A DNA stretch of 64,000 nucleotides from assembly GCA_037783415.1 (NCBI GenBank), contig JAZGTN010000064.1, positions 2,405,001 to 2,469,000 on the forward strand. Direction: 5' to 3'. How positions within the stretch are numbered: position 1 is the stretch's first letter; the number at the start of each line of letters is the position of its first letter. Positions 59,101-64,000 of this stretch are shown one piece after another. A model generated the notes under the pieces. That model did no database searches. It was given only the letters and a program-made list of their open reading frames with translations, and had not been told where the DNA came from. Origin of the DNA: Leptasterias polaris. Its lineage: Eukaryota; Echinodermata; Asteroidea; Forcipulatida; Asteriidae. The translations under genes were made by a program, and so were the position numbers.

Positions 59101-61831
59101 CTTGTTTGCGGTTTCTTAAGTGTTTCTTTAATAATCTTGACTTTTGCTACCCAAAACGGTAGCAAAAGTCCAAACCAATCAGAAGTGCATAACGTACGTT
59201 TCATACTTCATGAATAATTCATTAAAAAAACCGCAAACAAGTTGGAAAAGGCCCTCGTGGCTTCGCCACTCGGCTCGCGCGCGTGGTCTCTCGTTCCAGT
59301 CGCTCCACTGTTTACAAAGCTGTCCAAGCCACGATGCCTTGACAAAAGGCTACATTTGGGAATAATTGAGAAATATATGTCTGAATATTCGCACGTTATC
59401 TTGGTTGTGCCATTTTGGGAGTCGATGTTCGTGTGTCAATGTGTTATACACTTATACAGTGTGGTGTGCATTTTAGACGATGCAACGCTTACCATATACT
59501 AATTGTTATGTGAAATTTGACTCCCATAATGGCAATCATGATAGGTAGACAGTGGTTGGTGGTGAGGTTGGTGAAGGGCTCAAAAGCTGGATGACCTAGT
59601 CAATGTATTCTAGATTTAATGGACGGTTTTAATCTAGTTATCTGGGCCCAATCTCATGGCTCTGCTTACCGTAAGCAAAGAATCGGCGCTTACGGAAGCA
59701 GGGATTTCTGCACTTACATCAAGCGTATTTCACGGTTTAGCAGGGAATTATTGCTTGTGCGCTTTGCGTAGTCCACGTTACTAGGCATTCTACGCTTACA
59801 CAGCTAGCGCAGAAATTCGGCATTTGCTCGGTAAGCGGAGAGTGGTGATTGCAAGCGCAGAATTCGGCGGTAAGCAGAGCCATGGAATTGGGCCCAGATG
59901 TTTTAGATATGATAACTGATATTTCATAGTTATAACTGAAAGGTTTAGACTCAAGGGTGCGAGAGTGCTGTTGTAGATGTATGTTTAGTCAACTCTCATT
60001 ATAACAAGATCGCTGGGACTGGCCAAATAACCTCTTTATAACAGGAACGTTGTTATAAGAGGACAGCAAAACAAAGAAACACAAAGCAGAAATGAGATTC
60101 AGGACTTGAGAACGAGGGTTGACTGTACCCAGCCTTCTGTGCTTCTAATTTTGTGTCTTGCATTTGTTTCCCTTTGATTCCAGATGTTATCATCAGTGCT
60201 CAATATCATCATGTTTGAGGATTGTCGTAACCAGTGGTCTATGTCCAGACCACTCTTGGGGCTCGTACTACTCAACGAAGACGTAAGTATACACTAAAAA
60301 CCAACAAATATTTACAAAAACTCCCTGTGAACTTTGCCAAAAGGTTGATGAAATTTGTGATAATGTACTTAATGTACTATTCAATGAAGATGTTAGTATA
60401 AACTACAAAACAACAAAATATTACAAACACCTCCTTTGAAAAATCTTGTGAATTTTGCCAAACGGTTTATGAAATGCTTGATTTTTTTTTTATTTCTACG
60501 ATTAACTCTTACTCCGTAGGCCTTTTGTGCAAGCATGTGACCTCAATCCTCCAATATAGACCTTATGCATGTGACGTCATTTGAGTAGGGCGCCCTCACC
60601 TAGAGGTCAAAAGGAAGATGCTCATTGGCCAGTCTTGTGCGCCGCGCGTACAAATCAGCGCGTTTCCATTGTTTCATCATCAGTTTACCTCTAAGATGGC
60701 GGCTTGGTGACGTCAATGCATAAGGTCTATTCTCCTCTCCTATGTCACTCCACTACAAATTGATTGGACTTTAGATTGTGATGCCTTACCCAGTGATAAG
60801 CAATTGTTATTTGGGTCTCGTGCCCTTAGGGTCCTGGTATTGTACTATTCAATGTAGAAGCAAGTGTAGGTTACAAACCAACAACAATTTACAAAGCTCT
60901 CCTTAAAAAAACCCTGTAAACTTTGCCAAACAGTTGAAGAAGATGAAGAAGTTGTGAGTGTAGACTAACAACCAACAAATTTACAAAGCTCTCCTCAGAA
61001 AAATCCTGTGAACTTTGGTAAATGGTTGATGAATTTGAAATTGTACTACTCAATAAAGATGTGATTGTAGACTGTCAAAACGATTAATAAATATAATTTT
61101 TCTTCCGTTCCAGTACTTTACAGAGTTACGAGAGAGCATCATCAACTCACAGCCAGTAGAGAAGCAGGAAGACATGAGGATGTGCTTTAAGAACCTTATG
61201 GACGGCATCGAAGCCAACCTCCGAACAAAAAACAGAGACAGGTAAAACAAAACGAAAAAAAACCCAAAACTGATTAAGTGGAATCCTTCAAAATCCAAGA
61301 TCATATGGTAACTCAACACCCAAACTGTTGATTATGGCTGGGTGCCTGATCCCAAGTGAAGCATGATTAGTTTACAAATTATCTACACTGACGTCAACGA
61401 GCCGCTGTGAGCGGCTTTCCGTAGAGAACGGGACATTTCTGTGAGCCACAGAATTTTTTTTTTCTGTGAGCCACAGAAAAGACACATTTTTGGGGGAACT
61501 TATTGTGCACTGCTTTACCTTCATTTCCGTGTTTTTGCTGAATTTCCAGAAATTAATTACGTACAAACGCGCGAAATTCAAAAATTAAATTCCGGAGTGA
61601 AAGAGTTAAGGACACAAGTCTCAAGACTGGGTCTCAAACCCACACTCTGCTGATCATTAACACGATCCCAATTCTTATTTCATTTGTTGATGTCCTCCCC
61701 CTTCTTCTCTGCTTTGCAGATTCACCCAGAACCTGTCTGTGTTCCGTCGTGACGTCAACGATTCGCTGAAAACCTCAACGGGTTCCTCTTCTTTAGTGTC
61801 ATCTCTGAATAGTGCAGACATGATGAGCTAG
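26200..61831 (+). CDS. XPO7: Exportin-7, 27 coding exons
   Basis: Exons: 26200-26217, 28364-28507, 30964-31057, 34127-34197, 34665-34760, 35168-35233, 37120-37224, 37884-38049, 39750-39823, 40720-40839, 41666-41812, 41952-42182, 44892-45024, 45843-45948, 46294-46429, 47107-47180, 47703-47847, 49318-49545, 50679-50767, 52264-52454, 54218-54272, 56599-56758, 56960-57098, 57938-58089, 60184-60282, 61114-61241, 61720-61831. Total 3,279 nt, 1,092 aa; human is 1,087 aa. XPO7 is a RanGTP-dependent karyopherin of HEAT repeats that exports folded cargo from the nucleus. Visible: the importin-beta N-terminal region with [15 protein letters not shown] in exon 2, and near-identical family blocks such as [74 protein letters not shown] and [16 protein letters not shown]. 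The start is the first ATG with a GCGG context and the end DMMS matches human DMMS. Introns 19 and 21 have minor-spliceosome signals. No frame break found. Confidence 0.97.
26268..28363. other. XPO7 intron 1, mostly unrecognised
   Basis: A C10 run lies at about 26803-26812. 27537-27720 is a dispersed repeat (GTTGCCACCTATTCCTGGGG, GGTTACCCCCTTCACAGT) with a second copy at 39541-39690. 27858-28300 belongs to a family (GGGCTTGAATTT, ACTGGCCTGACATTAAGATC) also at 30488-30850 and 40540-40668. No further exons. Confidence 0.5.
28568..29370. repeat. Dispersed repeat split by a nested element
   Basis: 28568-28680 (TTGCCCTTAACTTTTTCAG) and 29215-29370 (GGACTGGTCCTCC, AACTGGCATTTGGCCATC) are the left and right parts of the family at 4030-4437. 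The gap is filled by the inverted-repeat element 28682-29208. In XPO7 intron 2. Confidence 0.8.
28682..29208. mobile_element. Inverted-repeat element, GGGTGCGTTCG family, copy 1
   Basis: Starts GGGTGCGTTCGATTAGCTTC and ends GAAGCTAATCGAACGCACCC, with CCCCGGGTCGACCC continuing the inverted repeat inside. 527 bp. A second copy lies at 55814-56353. The ends look like a class II DNA transposon derivative. TAT flanks both sides of this copy, but copy 2 does not confirm a duplication of that length. The antisense ORF inside is not a transposase that I recognise. Confidence 0.85.
29690..29965 (+). mobile_element. SINE S1 copy in XPO7 intron 2
   Basis: Degenerate head, then B box GTGTGGGTTCGAATCC, GTGTCCTTGACGAGATACTT, TGTAAAAGAACCCAGAACAC and CAGGTTTCCTCAGG, the same block order as the minus-strand copy at 13140-13430. 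Confidence 0.8.
30488..30850. repeat. Dispersed repeat, low-copy family
   Basis: Contains CACAGGCCTGAGGCCTGTGA, a perfect 20-bp palindrome, and ends with AAAATTCGAGCCCTGAC. Related to 27858-28300 and 40540-40668. In XPO7 intron 2. A nearby imperfect hairpin, CTGGTGGTTTGACAG / CAATCCACCAG, sits at 30307-30338. Confidence 0.6.
31298..32005. mobile_element. MITE, GACTGTGCAAG family, 708 bp
   Basis: Bounded by ATAGACTGTGCAAGTCTCGC and GCGAGACTTGCACAGTCTAT with TA flanks. Interior is close to 54478-55174 but in the opposite orientation: a 68-codon ORF on the minus strand here matches, with one or two changes, a plus-strand ORF there. In XPO7 intron 3. Confidence 0.9.
32577..33005. repeat. Minisatellite, about 70-75-bp units
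   Basis: Repeats around GGCTATTGCCTTGGTGCCCC, then CTTGCAGTCCTG or GTAGGCATGATACATTACGG, then GGAGGCAATTGCCTCCATG. It is the reverse complement of the motif at 6240-6600. Long ORFs in several frames are by-products of the repeat. In XPO7 intron 3. Confidence 0.85.
33350..33592 (-). mobile_element. SINE S1, minus strand
   Basis: Reverse complement begins with a tRNA-Leu-like head: GGCGTGTTGTGGTCAAGAGG, then CACCGGACTCAAAATCTGGTG, which forms an anticodon-arm-like stem, and B box GGGTTCGAATCC. The SINE body continues with GTGTCCTTAAACATTACTGC and TAAAAGAACCCAGTACACTT. In XPO7 intron 3. Confidence 0.85.
33931..34017 (+). other. tRNA-like sequence, probably a pseudogene or SINE head
   Basis: GATGGTCTAGCGTGTCTGGC followed by a B box GGGGTTCGAATCCCACC and a T7 run, which is a polymerase III terminator. 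Acceptor-stem pairing is weak and there is no clear anticodon arm, so a working tRNA gene is unlikely. It ends about 110 bp before XPO7 exon 4. Confidence 0.5.
35928..36892. repeat. Large dispersed repeat, CTCGCCCGGCGGGC type
   Basis: Begins TTTCCCTTAACTTTTTT like the 4030 family and ends CATTTGGCGACGGGCGACCG, CTAATTTCGAACCCTGG. The ends carry CACTCGCCGGCTGGGCGA and ACTCGCCCGGCGGGCTAG. 36651-36688 is a run of CGATCG/CGCGAT palindromes. About 965 bp in XPO7 intron 6; no domain recognised. Confidence 0.6.
37415..37590 (+). mobile_element. SINE S2 copy in XPO7 intron 7
   Basis: AAGATATCGACAAAATAGGG, then an A box GATTGCGCAGTTGGTAGAGT and a B box GTCGCAGGTTCAAATCCCGC, as in the 62475-62725 copy. 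Confidence 0.7.
38177..38913. mobile_element. MITE, GACTGTGCAAG family, 737 bp
   Basis: Bounded by ATAGACTGTGCAAGTCTCGC and the diverged CACGAGACTTGCACAGTCTAT. Interior homologous to the 31298 and 54478 copies but more diverged. Its right end is shared with the start of the next element (38912), so the two are nested or abutting. In XPO7 intron 8. Confidence 0.88.
38912..39183. mobile_element. Foldback MITE, ACAGCAATCCTTCACC family, copy 1
   Basis: The left arm TACAGCAATCCTTCACCGAT through CTTGGTGGCAGCAGATA is mirrored by ATCTGCTGCCACCAAGAGTT through GGATTGCTGTA on the right. TA flanks both ends. The core between the arms is inverted relative to the second copy at 40906-41181. Confidence 0.9.
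39541..39690 (+). repeat. Dispersed repeat also at 27537-27690
   Basis: Shares CCTGGGGCTGAAACAGGGTT, ACCCCCTTCACAGTCTG, GGCTGGTAGAGCAGAATGCA and CCCAACTTTTTACGAAGC with the copy in intron 1. Lies about 60 bp before XPO7 exon 9. Confidence 0.8.
39955..40335 (+). pseudogene. LINE fragment, C-terminal end of a CR1/L2-like reverse transcriptase
   Basis: Broken frames read [44 protein letters not shown] and later [17 protein letters not shown] pieces, the typical C-terminal region of CR1/L2-clade LINE ORF2 (WLP..RI.FKIL.L..K.L...AP.YL..L). It ends near (ATT)n. Truncated and non-functional; in XPO7 intron 9. Confidence 0.75.
40906..41181. mobile_element. Foldback MITE, ACAGCAATCCTTCACC family, copy 2
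   Basis: Arms as in 38912-39183, TA on both sides, core in the opposite orientation. It has landed in a GGGCTCTAAGATCAAATTCA repeat fragment (40865-40905). In XPO7 intron 10. Confidence 0.9.
41235..41470 (+). pseudogene. Possible LINE 3' fragment
   Basis: Plus-strand pieces resembling a LINE C-terminus (a [21 protein letters not shown] stretch and CLFPCL-like hydrophobic residues) in broken frames, followed by AT-rich tail. Weak on its own. Confidence 0.35.
42229..42320 (+). repeat. 17-bp tandem array
   Basis: About five to six copies of CTCTTTGGGGTTGTCCC, starting within 50 bp of the XPO7 exon 12 donor at 42183. The GGTTGTCCC core resembles the GTTATCCC subunit of the satellite that follows. 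Confidence 0.9.
42330..43198 (+). repeat. 59-bp satellite, subfamily A
   Basis: About 14-15 units of 59 bp. Each unit splits into four related subunits: GTTATCCTATCCAT, GTTATCCCAATCCAA, GTTTTCCCATTTAGG and GTGACTCCTTTTATA (14+15+15+15). Copies differ at few positions. In XPO7 intron 12. Confidence 0.93.
43205..43545 (-). repeat. Dispersed repeat family R5 in reverse, between two satellites
   Basis: Reverse complement of the block order at 5087-5390: AAAGACCAGTATCCACACTT on one side, TTTTCAAACATTGAATTTTA in the middle and TAAGTTATGTGCAAATCTGT at the other. It separates satellite subfamilies A and B. Confidence 0.85.
43560..44600 (+). repeat. 59-bp satellite, subfamily B
   Basis: About 17 units of 59 bp around GATTATCCTGTACAGGTTGT, TCCATTCCTGGTTTTCCCAT and TCAGAGTATTCCCATTTAA. 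The unit length and the order of ATCC/TTCC/TTTTCCCATT cores match subfamily A, so the two arrays look like diverged branches of one satellite. One 14-bp internal duplication of CATTCAGAGTATTC lies near 44200. In XPO7 intron 12. Confidence 0.93.
45050..45525. mobile_element. Foldback repeat in XPO7 intron 13
   Basis: Left GGGACTCCAAGATCAAATTA, CTCTCTAACCTCACGTTAAA; right AACGTGAGGTTAGAGACTTG, GAAAATGAGTGGATCACAAA and a complementary ACTCT end. Related partial copies at 4825-4900, 40865-40905, 47480-47640 and 48500-48775. Confidence 0.75.
48785..49304 (+). repeat. 47-bp tandem array abutting XPO7 exon 18
   Basis: Eleven nearly identical copies of a 47-bp unit (GTCTGTAAGTCTTCATGGGG, CAGCATCTCTGAATGTAAAG, CTATATT). 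The final copy has one change and stops 13 bp before the acceptor at 49317. Each unit contains CTGTAAGT, a good match to a U2-type 5' splice site. Confidence 0.95.
49754..49779 (+). repeat. G26 homopolymer in XPO7 intron 18
   Basis: Uninterrupted run of 26 G after ACAATAGA. The length may be unreliable in an assembly. Confidence 0.85.
50905..51160 (-). pseudogene. LINE fragment, minus strand
   Basis: The reverse complement reads [20 protein letters not shown], then [20 protein letters not shown], the usual end of a CR1/L2-like ORF2. Truncated at both sides; in XPO7 intron 19. Confidence 0.7.
51288..51636. mobile_element. Large near-perfect foldback element F51
   Basis: Arms of about 170 bp: TTGGTCTATGAAAAGCGTTT, TTTTAAAAGTAGAATACAAT and GCCTCGAAATTGCGTGGTTT on the left are mirrored on the right, around a centre of GTGGAGTCAATTTTTTGGCT CCAC type. 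One-arm relatives at 6940-7060 and 8440-8660. In XPO7 intron 19. Confidence 0.9.
52940..53265 (-). pseudogene. LINE fragment, C-terminal end, minus strand
   Basis: An open minus-strand frame of about 100 codons reads [20 protein letters not shown], later [19 protein letters not shown] and [14 protein letters not shown], a characteristic end of a non-LTR reverse transcriptase protein. The 5' side is missing. In XPO7 intron 20. Confidence 0.8.
53626..54080 (+). repeat. 52-bp tandem array open in three frames
   Basis: About 8.7 copies of a unit around GTGCGCGCCCTCCCTCCGTA, TCATATCTTTGGAGAAGGGC and ACGTTACTACAT. As 52 is not a multiple of three and no unit contains a stop in any forward frame, all three + frames stay open for 140 codons or more. 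It lies wholly in XPO7 intron 20 and is not supported as coding. Confidence 0.93.
54478..55174. mobile_element. MITE, GACTGTGCAAG family, 697 bp
   Basis: Bounded by ATAGACTGTGCAAGTCTCGC and GCGAGACTTGCACAGTCTAT, TA on both sides. Inside XPO7 intron 21, about 200 bp after the AT-type donor. Orientation of the core is opposite to that of the 31298 copy. Confidence 0.9.
55175..55813. repeat. Short degenerate repeats in XPO7 intron 21
   Basis: Three degenerate tandem units of about 85-120 bp at 55480-55740 share GTGTAGATGCATTCACCACA followed by a GATGTCAT or CATATT stretch. The rest is AT-rich. Confidence 0.6.
55814..56353. mobile_element. Inverted-repeat element, GGGTGCGTTCG family, copy 2
   Basis: Ends as in 28682-29208; 540 bp, same orientation, with a small insertion after CCCCGG near 55848. 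Ends about 245 bp before XPO7 exon 22. Confidence 0.85.
57180..57520. repeat. Foldback-type dispersed repeat in XPO7 intron 23
   Basis: Two facing halves: 57180-57335 with TGCTTAACAATTTTCTGCTC, GACACCAGTCACAGATGG and GTCGTGCTTAGCTGC; 57345-57520 with TTAGCAGAAACGGGTTACC, GATTGTGACTGATCACC and TTGCTAAGCACC. Partial relatives at 5940-6080, 34900-35090 and 48030-48240. Confidence 0.7.
58440..58815 (+). repeat. Degenerate GGGTA-rich repeat tract
   Basis: Loose repetition of AAAATGGGTACATGGGATA, TTAGGATAGG and GGGTAATGGGATGGGTG. The complement, with ATCC/TACCC cores, recalls the 59-bp satellite of intron 12, but periodicity is lost. In XPO7 intron 24. Confidence 0.6.
58988..59352. mobile_element. 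365-bp foldback element with 9-bp target-site duplication
   Basis: The ends TAGCCTTTTGTCAAGGC and GCCTTGACAAAAGGCTA start long arms of about 130 bp, still well matched at CAACTTGTTTGCGGTTT. CATTTGGGA occurs directly outside both ends (58979-58987 and 59353-59361). A 9-bp duplication with long inverted arms suggests a Mutator-like non-autonomous element. In XPO7 intron 24. Confidence 0.88.
59641..59898. mobile_element. MITE with TCTGGGCCCAAT ends
   Basis: Left TCTGGGCCCAATCTCATGGC and right GCCATGGAATTGGGCCCAGA form a terminal inverted repeat with one or two mismatches, extended by CTCTGCTTACCG / CGGTAAGCAGAG. 258 bp; in XPO7 intron 24. Confidence 0.85.
60556..60730. mobile_element. MITE with ATAGACCTTATGCAT ends
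   Basis: Left ATAGACCTTATGCATGTGAC and right GTGACGTCAATGCATAAGGT with CTAT closing. 175 bp, TA flanks. Both arms contain GTGACGTCA. In XPO7 intron 25. Confidence 0.85.
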
Positions 61832-61858
61832 CCAAAGACCAACCCCAAGGTTTTGTAG

Positions 61859-61864
61859 AATAAA
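61859..61864 (+). other. XPO7: Polyadenylation signal of XPO7
   Basis: AATAAA starting 28 nt after the stop codon, followed by a GTGGGGTTTTTCT G/T-rich stretch at 61887-61900. If used, the 3' UTR is under 60 nt, very short; a distal signal could also exist. Confidence 0.6.
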
Positions 61865-62474
61865 CTGTACAAAATGATAAAATAGTGGGGTTTTTCTCCC
61901 TCACACAACTACAAGACTGTGATAAATATGACTTTTGTATGATCATAAAACTTGAAATCAATCAGGACAATCTGAAGATTCTTTTGGGAAGAAAAGAAAA
62001 TTACAAACAAATGTAAGAATAATTTTGAGATAATTATCTTGATAAAGGCAACAATAGCAACATAAATAAACTGTTTGTTATTATTTAAAAAAAAAAATTT
62101 TGATTTAACATGGCAGCCAAATTTAATCCTTGTATTTCTCACTGTTTGACCCAATGGAAGAACAGAAATGTCCACACCCTCAAATTATTCACTGAAAGTA
62201 TAGCACATTATCAATTGCGAAGTAATGTTTTTGTTTAGTTTTGGTAAATAAGGCAGGGAATTTGATTCAAAAAGACATTTAAAAGAAAAGCTGCCGCCTT
62301 GACGCATGGTTCATTTTGATTGTTTTGATTATTTGCAGTGTCACACAGGGTAGAACGTATTTTACACATATAAAATAATACTTGTACAAATTTCCAAGTC
62401 ATCCAGTCTAAAATGGCTTTCGCTCCGTGGGAAAAAAAAAAAATGTCTATCAAAAAAGAAAAATTAAGTCGCAT
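61865..62474. other. AT-rich DNA downstream of XPO7
   Basis: No gene, exon or recognised repeat. May hold a longer alternative XPO7 3' UTR. Confidence 0.35.
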
Positions 62475-62725
62475 CCCCTTAAGGTGATCCCCTGGCTGCC
62501 GCTTCCCAGGTTGTATCGTATACTTGGGTATGATCCCTGGCTACATGGCAGTTTGCGGTTGAATGGCTTCTGACTGGCACCCCCCCGAACAAGGATATTG
62601 ACAAAATAGGGAAACCGCCAACATAGGGCTAGATAGCTCAGCTGGTAGAGCGCCGGCACGTTATTCCTGAGGTCGTTGGTTCAAATCCCACTCTAGTCAA
62701 TGTTTCTTTATTCAACCCAAAATAA
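62475..62725 (+). mobile_element. SINE S2, best-preserved copy
   Basis: CCGCTTCCCAGGTTGTATCG, GGTTGAATGGCTTCTGACTG, CAAGGATATTGACAAAATAG, then A box TAGCTCAGCTGGTAGAGCG and B box GGTCGTTGGTTCAAATCCC. 18690-18780 is the same 5' part alone. Confidence 0.8.
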
Positions 62726-63454
62726 AATAACAAAAATTGCAACAAATTTTTGTTCATAGAAAGCCAACACTTTGGTTTAATTGTTTAGGGTCACTGCAGA
62801 CATAGGCCCTTTTCATGCACTTTTGGTACTGGACTTCAACCATTGCTTGCAGACTGTGGTTTGGTGAATATACAACATTGGTGACAAAGTTGATGACAAT
62901 CTTGATTAGCAGTTCAGTTGGTAAAGAGTAAAAAACGTGTCTCTACAAATCAATCCATTTGTGCATTGCTTTCATTCTACAGGACAAAACCCCTAATTAT
63001 AAATATCAACAAAATAAGGAGTGAATGCTTTTCTGTGGTAAAATATTATTTGTCATGATTTTGTCATAACTGAATATGCTGCAGGCCTTGAAGTACACAT
63101 ACACCACTGAGGACGTGGCCGTCATTGCTGAAGTCTAGGTCTTGGTGCCCCCTGAAAAGTTTCCCGTAGACATTTAAGAGTTTCCAGTTGAAAAGTCCTG
63201 CCCTCTCAGAGATGAGATTCTAGGCCTGTGATGACCCTTTTCCATTTGTTACTAATTTGTTGTTGTTGCTATTTTGGATTGTTTGTTCATCATTCAAACT
63301 GTAGTAATTTGGACAATATTGAGAGATCAGAAGAGCAACTCTTTTTGAATTTTTTTTAAAAACCCTAACCCTTCCAAAATCAACCGGATGATTTTCTAGG
63401 ATTTTTAAGGAGTGGGGTACTTTTTGATTCACCTACCTGAGAGGGATTACCCAC
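62726..63454. other. Intergenic, nothing recognised
   Basis: No exon of a further gene is seen. A fragment GGTCTTGGTGCCCCCTG at 63137 resembles the minisatellite motif of 32577-33005. Confidence 0.35.
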
Positions 63455-64000
63455 AACTCATATCAATTGTAGAGGATTGAGGCAGTAGGGATCCTACCCA
63501 AGCGCATATCGGTTGATTTTGGAGGATTGAGGCTGCAGGCATCCTACACAAGCGCATATCGGTTGATTTTGGAGGATTGAGGCAGTAGGGATCCTGCATA
63601 AATTCATATTGGTTGATTTTGGAGGATTGAGGCAGTAGGGATCCTACATAAACTCATATTGGTTGATTTTGAAGGATTGAGGCAGTAGGGATCTTGCATA
63701 AATTCATATTGGTTGATTTTGGAGGATTGAGGCAGTAGGGATCCTACATAAACTCATATTGGTTGATTTTGAAGGATTGAGGCAGTAGGGATCTTGCATA
63801 AATTCATATTGGTTGATTTTGGAGGATTGAGGCAGTAGGGATCCTACATAAACTCATATTGGTTGATTTTGAAGGATTGAGGCAGTAGGGATCTTGCATA
63901 AATTCATATTGGTTGATTTTGGAGGATTGAGGCTGCAGGCATCCTACACAAGCGCATATCGGTTGATTTTGGAGGATTGAGGCAGTAGGGATCCTATATA
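63455..64000 (+). repeat. 50-bp tandem array with 100-bp higher-order pattern
   Basis: Units of 50 bp around GGTTGATTTTGGAGGATTGA, GGCAGTAGGGATCCTACATA, AACTCATATT. From 63611 to 63910 two unit types alternate three times (A: GGAGGATT..CCTACATAAACTC; B: GAAGGATT..CTTGCATAAATTC). A third type (GGCTGCAGGCATCC..AAGCGCATATC) occurs at 63511 and 63911. The array runs past the window end. Confidence 0.95.

Overview
This is a gene-sparse, intron-rich, repeat-laden animal nuclear window with three recognisable protein genes. (1) POMK, protein O-mannose kinase, on + at 801-3078, two coding exons. (2) ELMOD3, an ELMO-domain protein, on - with coding from 18594 down to 7546 in 10 exons plus one optional 18-nt microexon. 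(3) XPO7, exportin-7, on + with coding from 26200 to 61831 in 27 exons, 1,092 aa. The exon models were built by hand from splice sites, reading phase and remembered human orthologue sequences; every junction listed keeps frame. All three proteins look intact.

Organism: a marine invertebrate deuterostome, most likely an echinoderm and possibly a sea star. This rests on orthologues close to vertebrate ones, long introns, tRNA-headed SINEs ending in (ATT)n after a GCGCTATATAAG-type 3' end, CR1/L2-like LINE tails, and many small foldback elements of a kind I associate with echinoderm genomes. The species call is inference.

Layout: 1-4437, POMK between two direct copies of one dispersed repeat, with a small inverted-repeat element starting one base after its stop codon. 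4438-7545, AT-rich non-coding with foldback and minisatellite repeats. 7546-18643, ELMOD3, tail-to-tail with POMK. 18644-26199, the divergent ELMOD3/XPO7 intergenic region: a full-length SINE, a pair of 350-bp direct repeats, two inverted-repeat elements, a decayed Ty3/gypsy-type pol fragment and a 21-G tract about 180 bp before the XPO7 start. 26200-61864, XPO7. 61865-64000, AT-rich DNA, another SINE and a 50-bp tandem array running off the window.

The three genes serve different pathways (ER glycan phosphorylation, Arl-type GTPase regulation, nuclear export), and nothing suggests they work as a unit. I found no new multi-gene system. The most notable signals are two introns of XPO7 with minor-spliceosome (U12-type) signatures, one of which can keep frame only with AT...AA ends; two related 59-bp satellites in XPO7 intron 12, each unit built of four 14-15-bp subunits; a nearly perfect 47-bp array abutting the exon 18 acceptor with a GTAAGT in every unit; a 52-bp array open in all three forward frames; and a 365-bp foldback element with a 9-bp target-site duplication.
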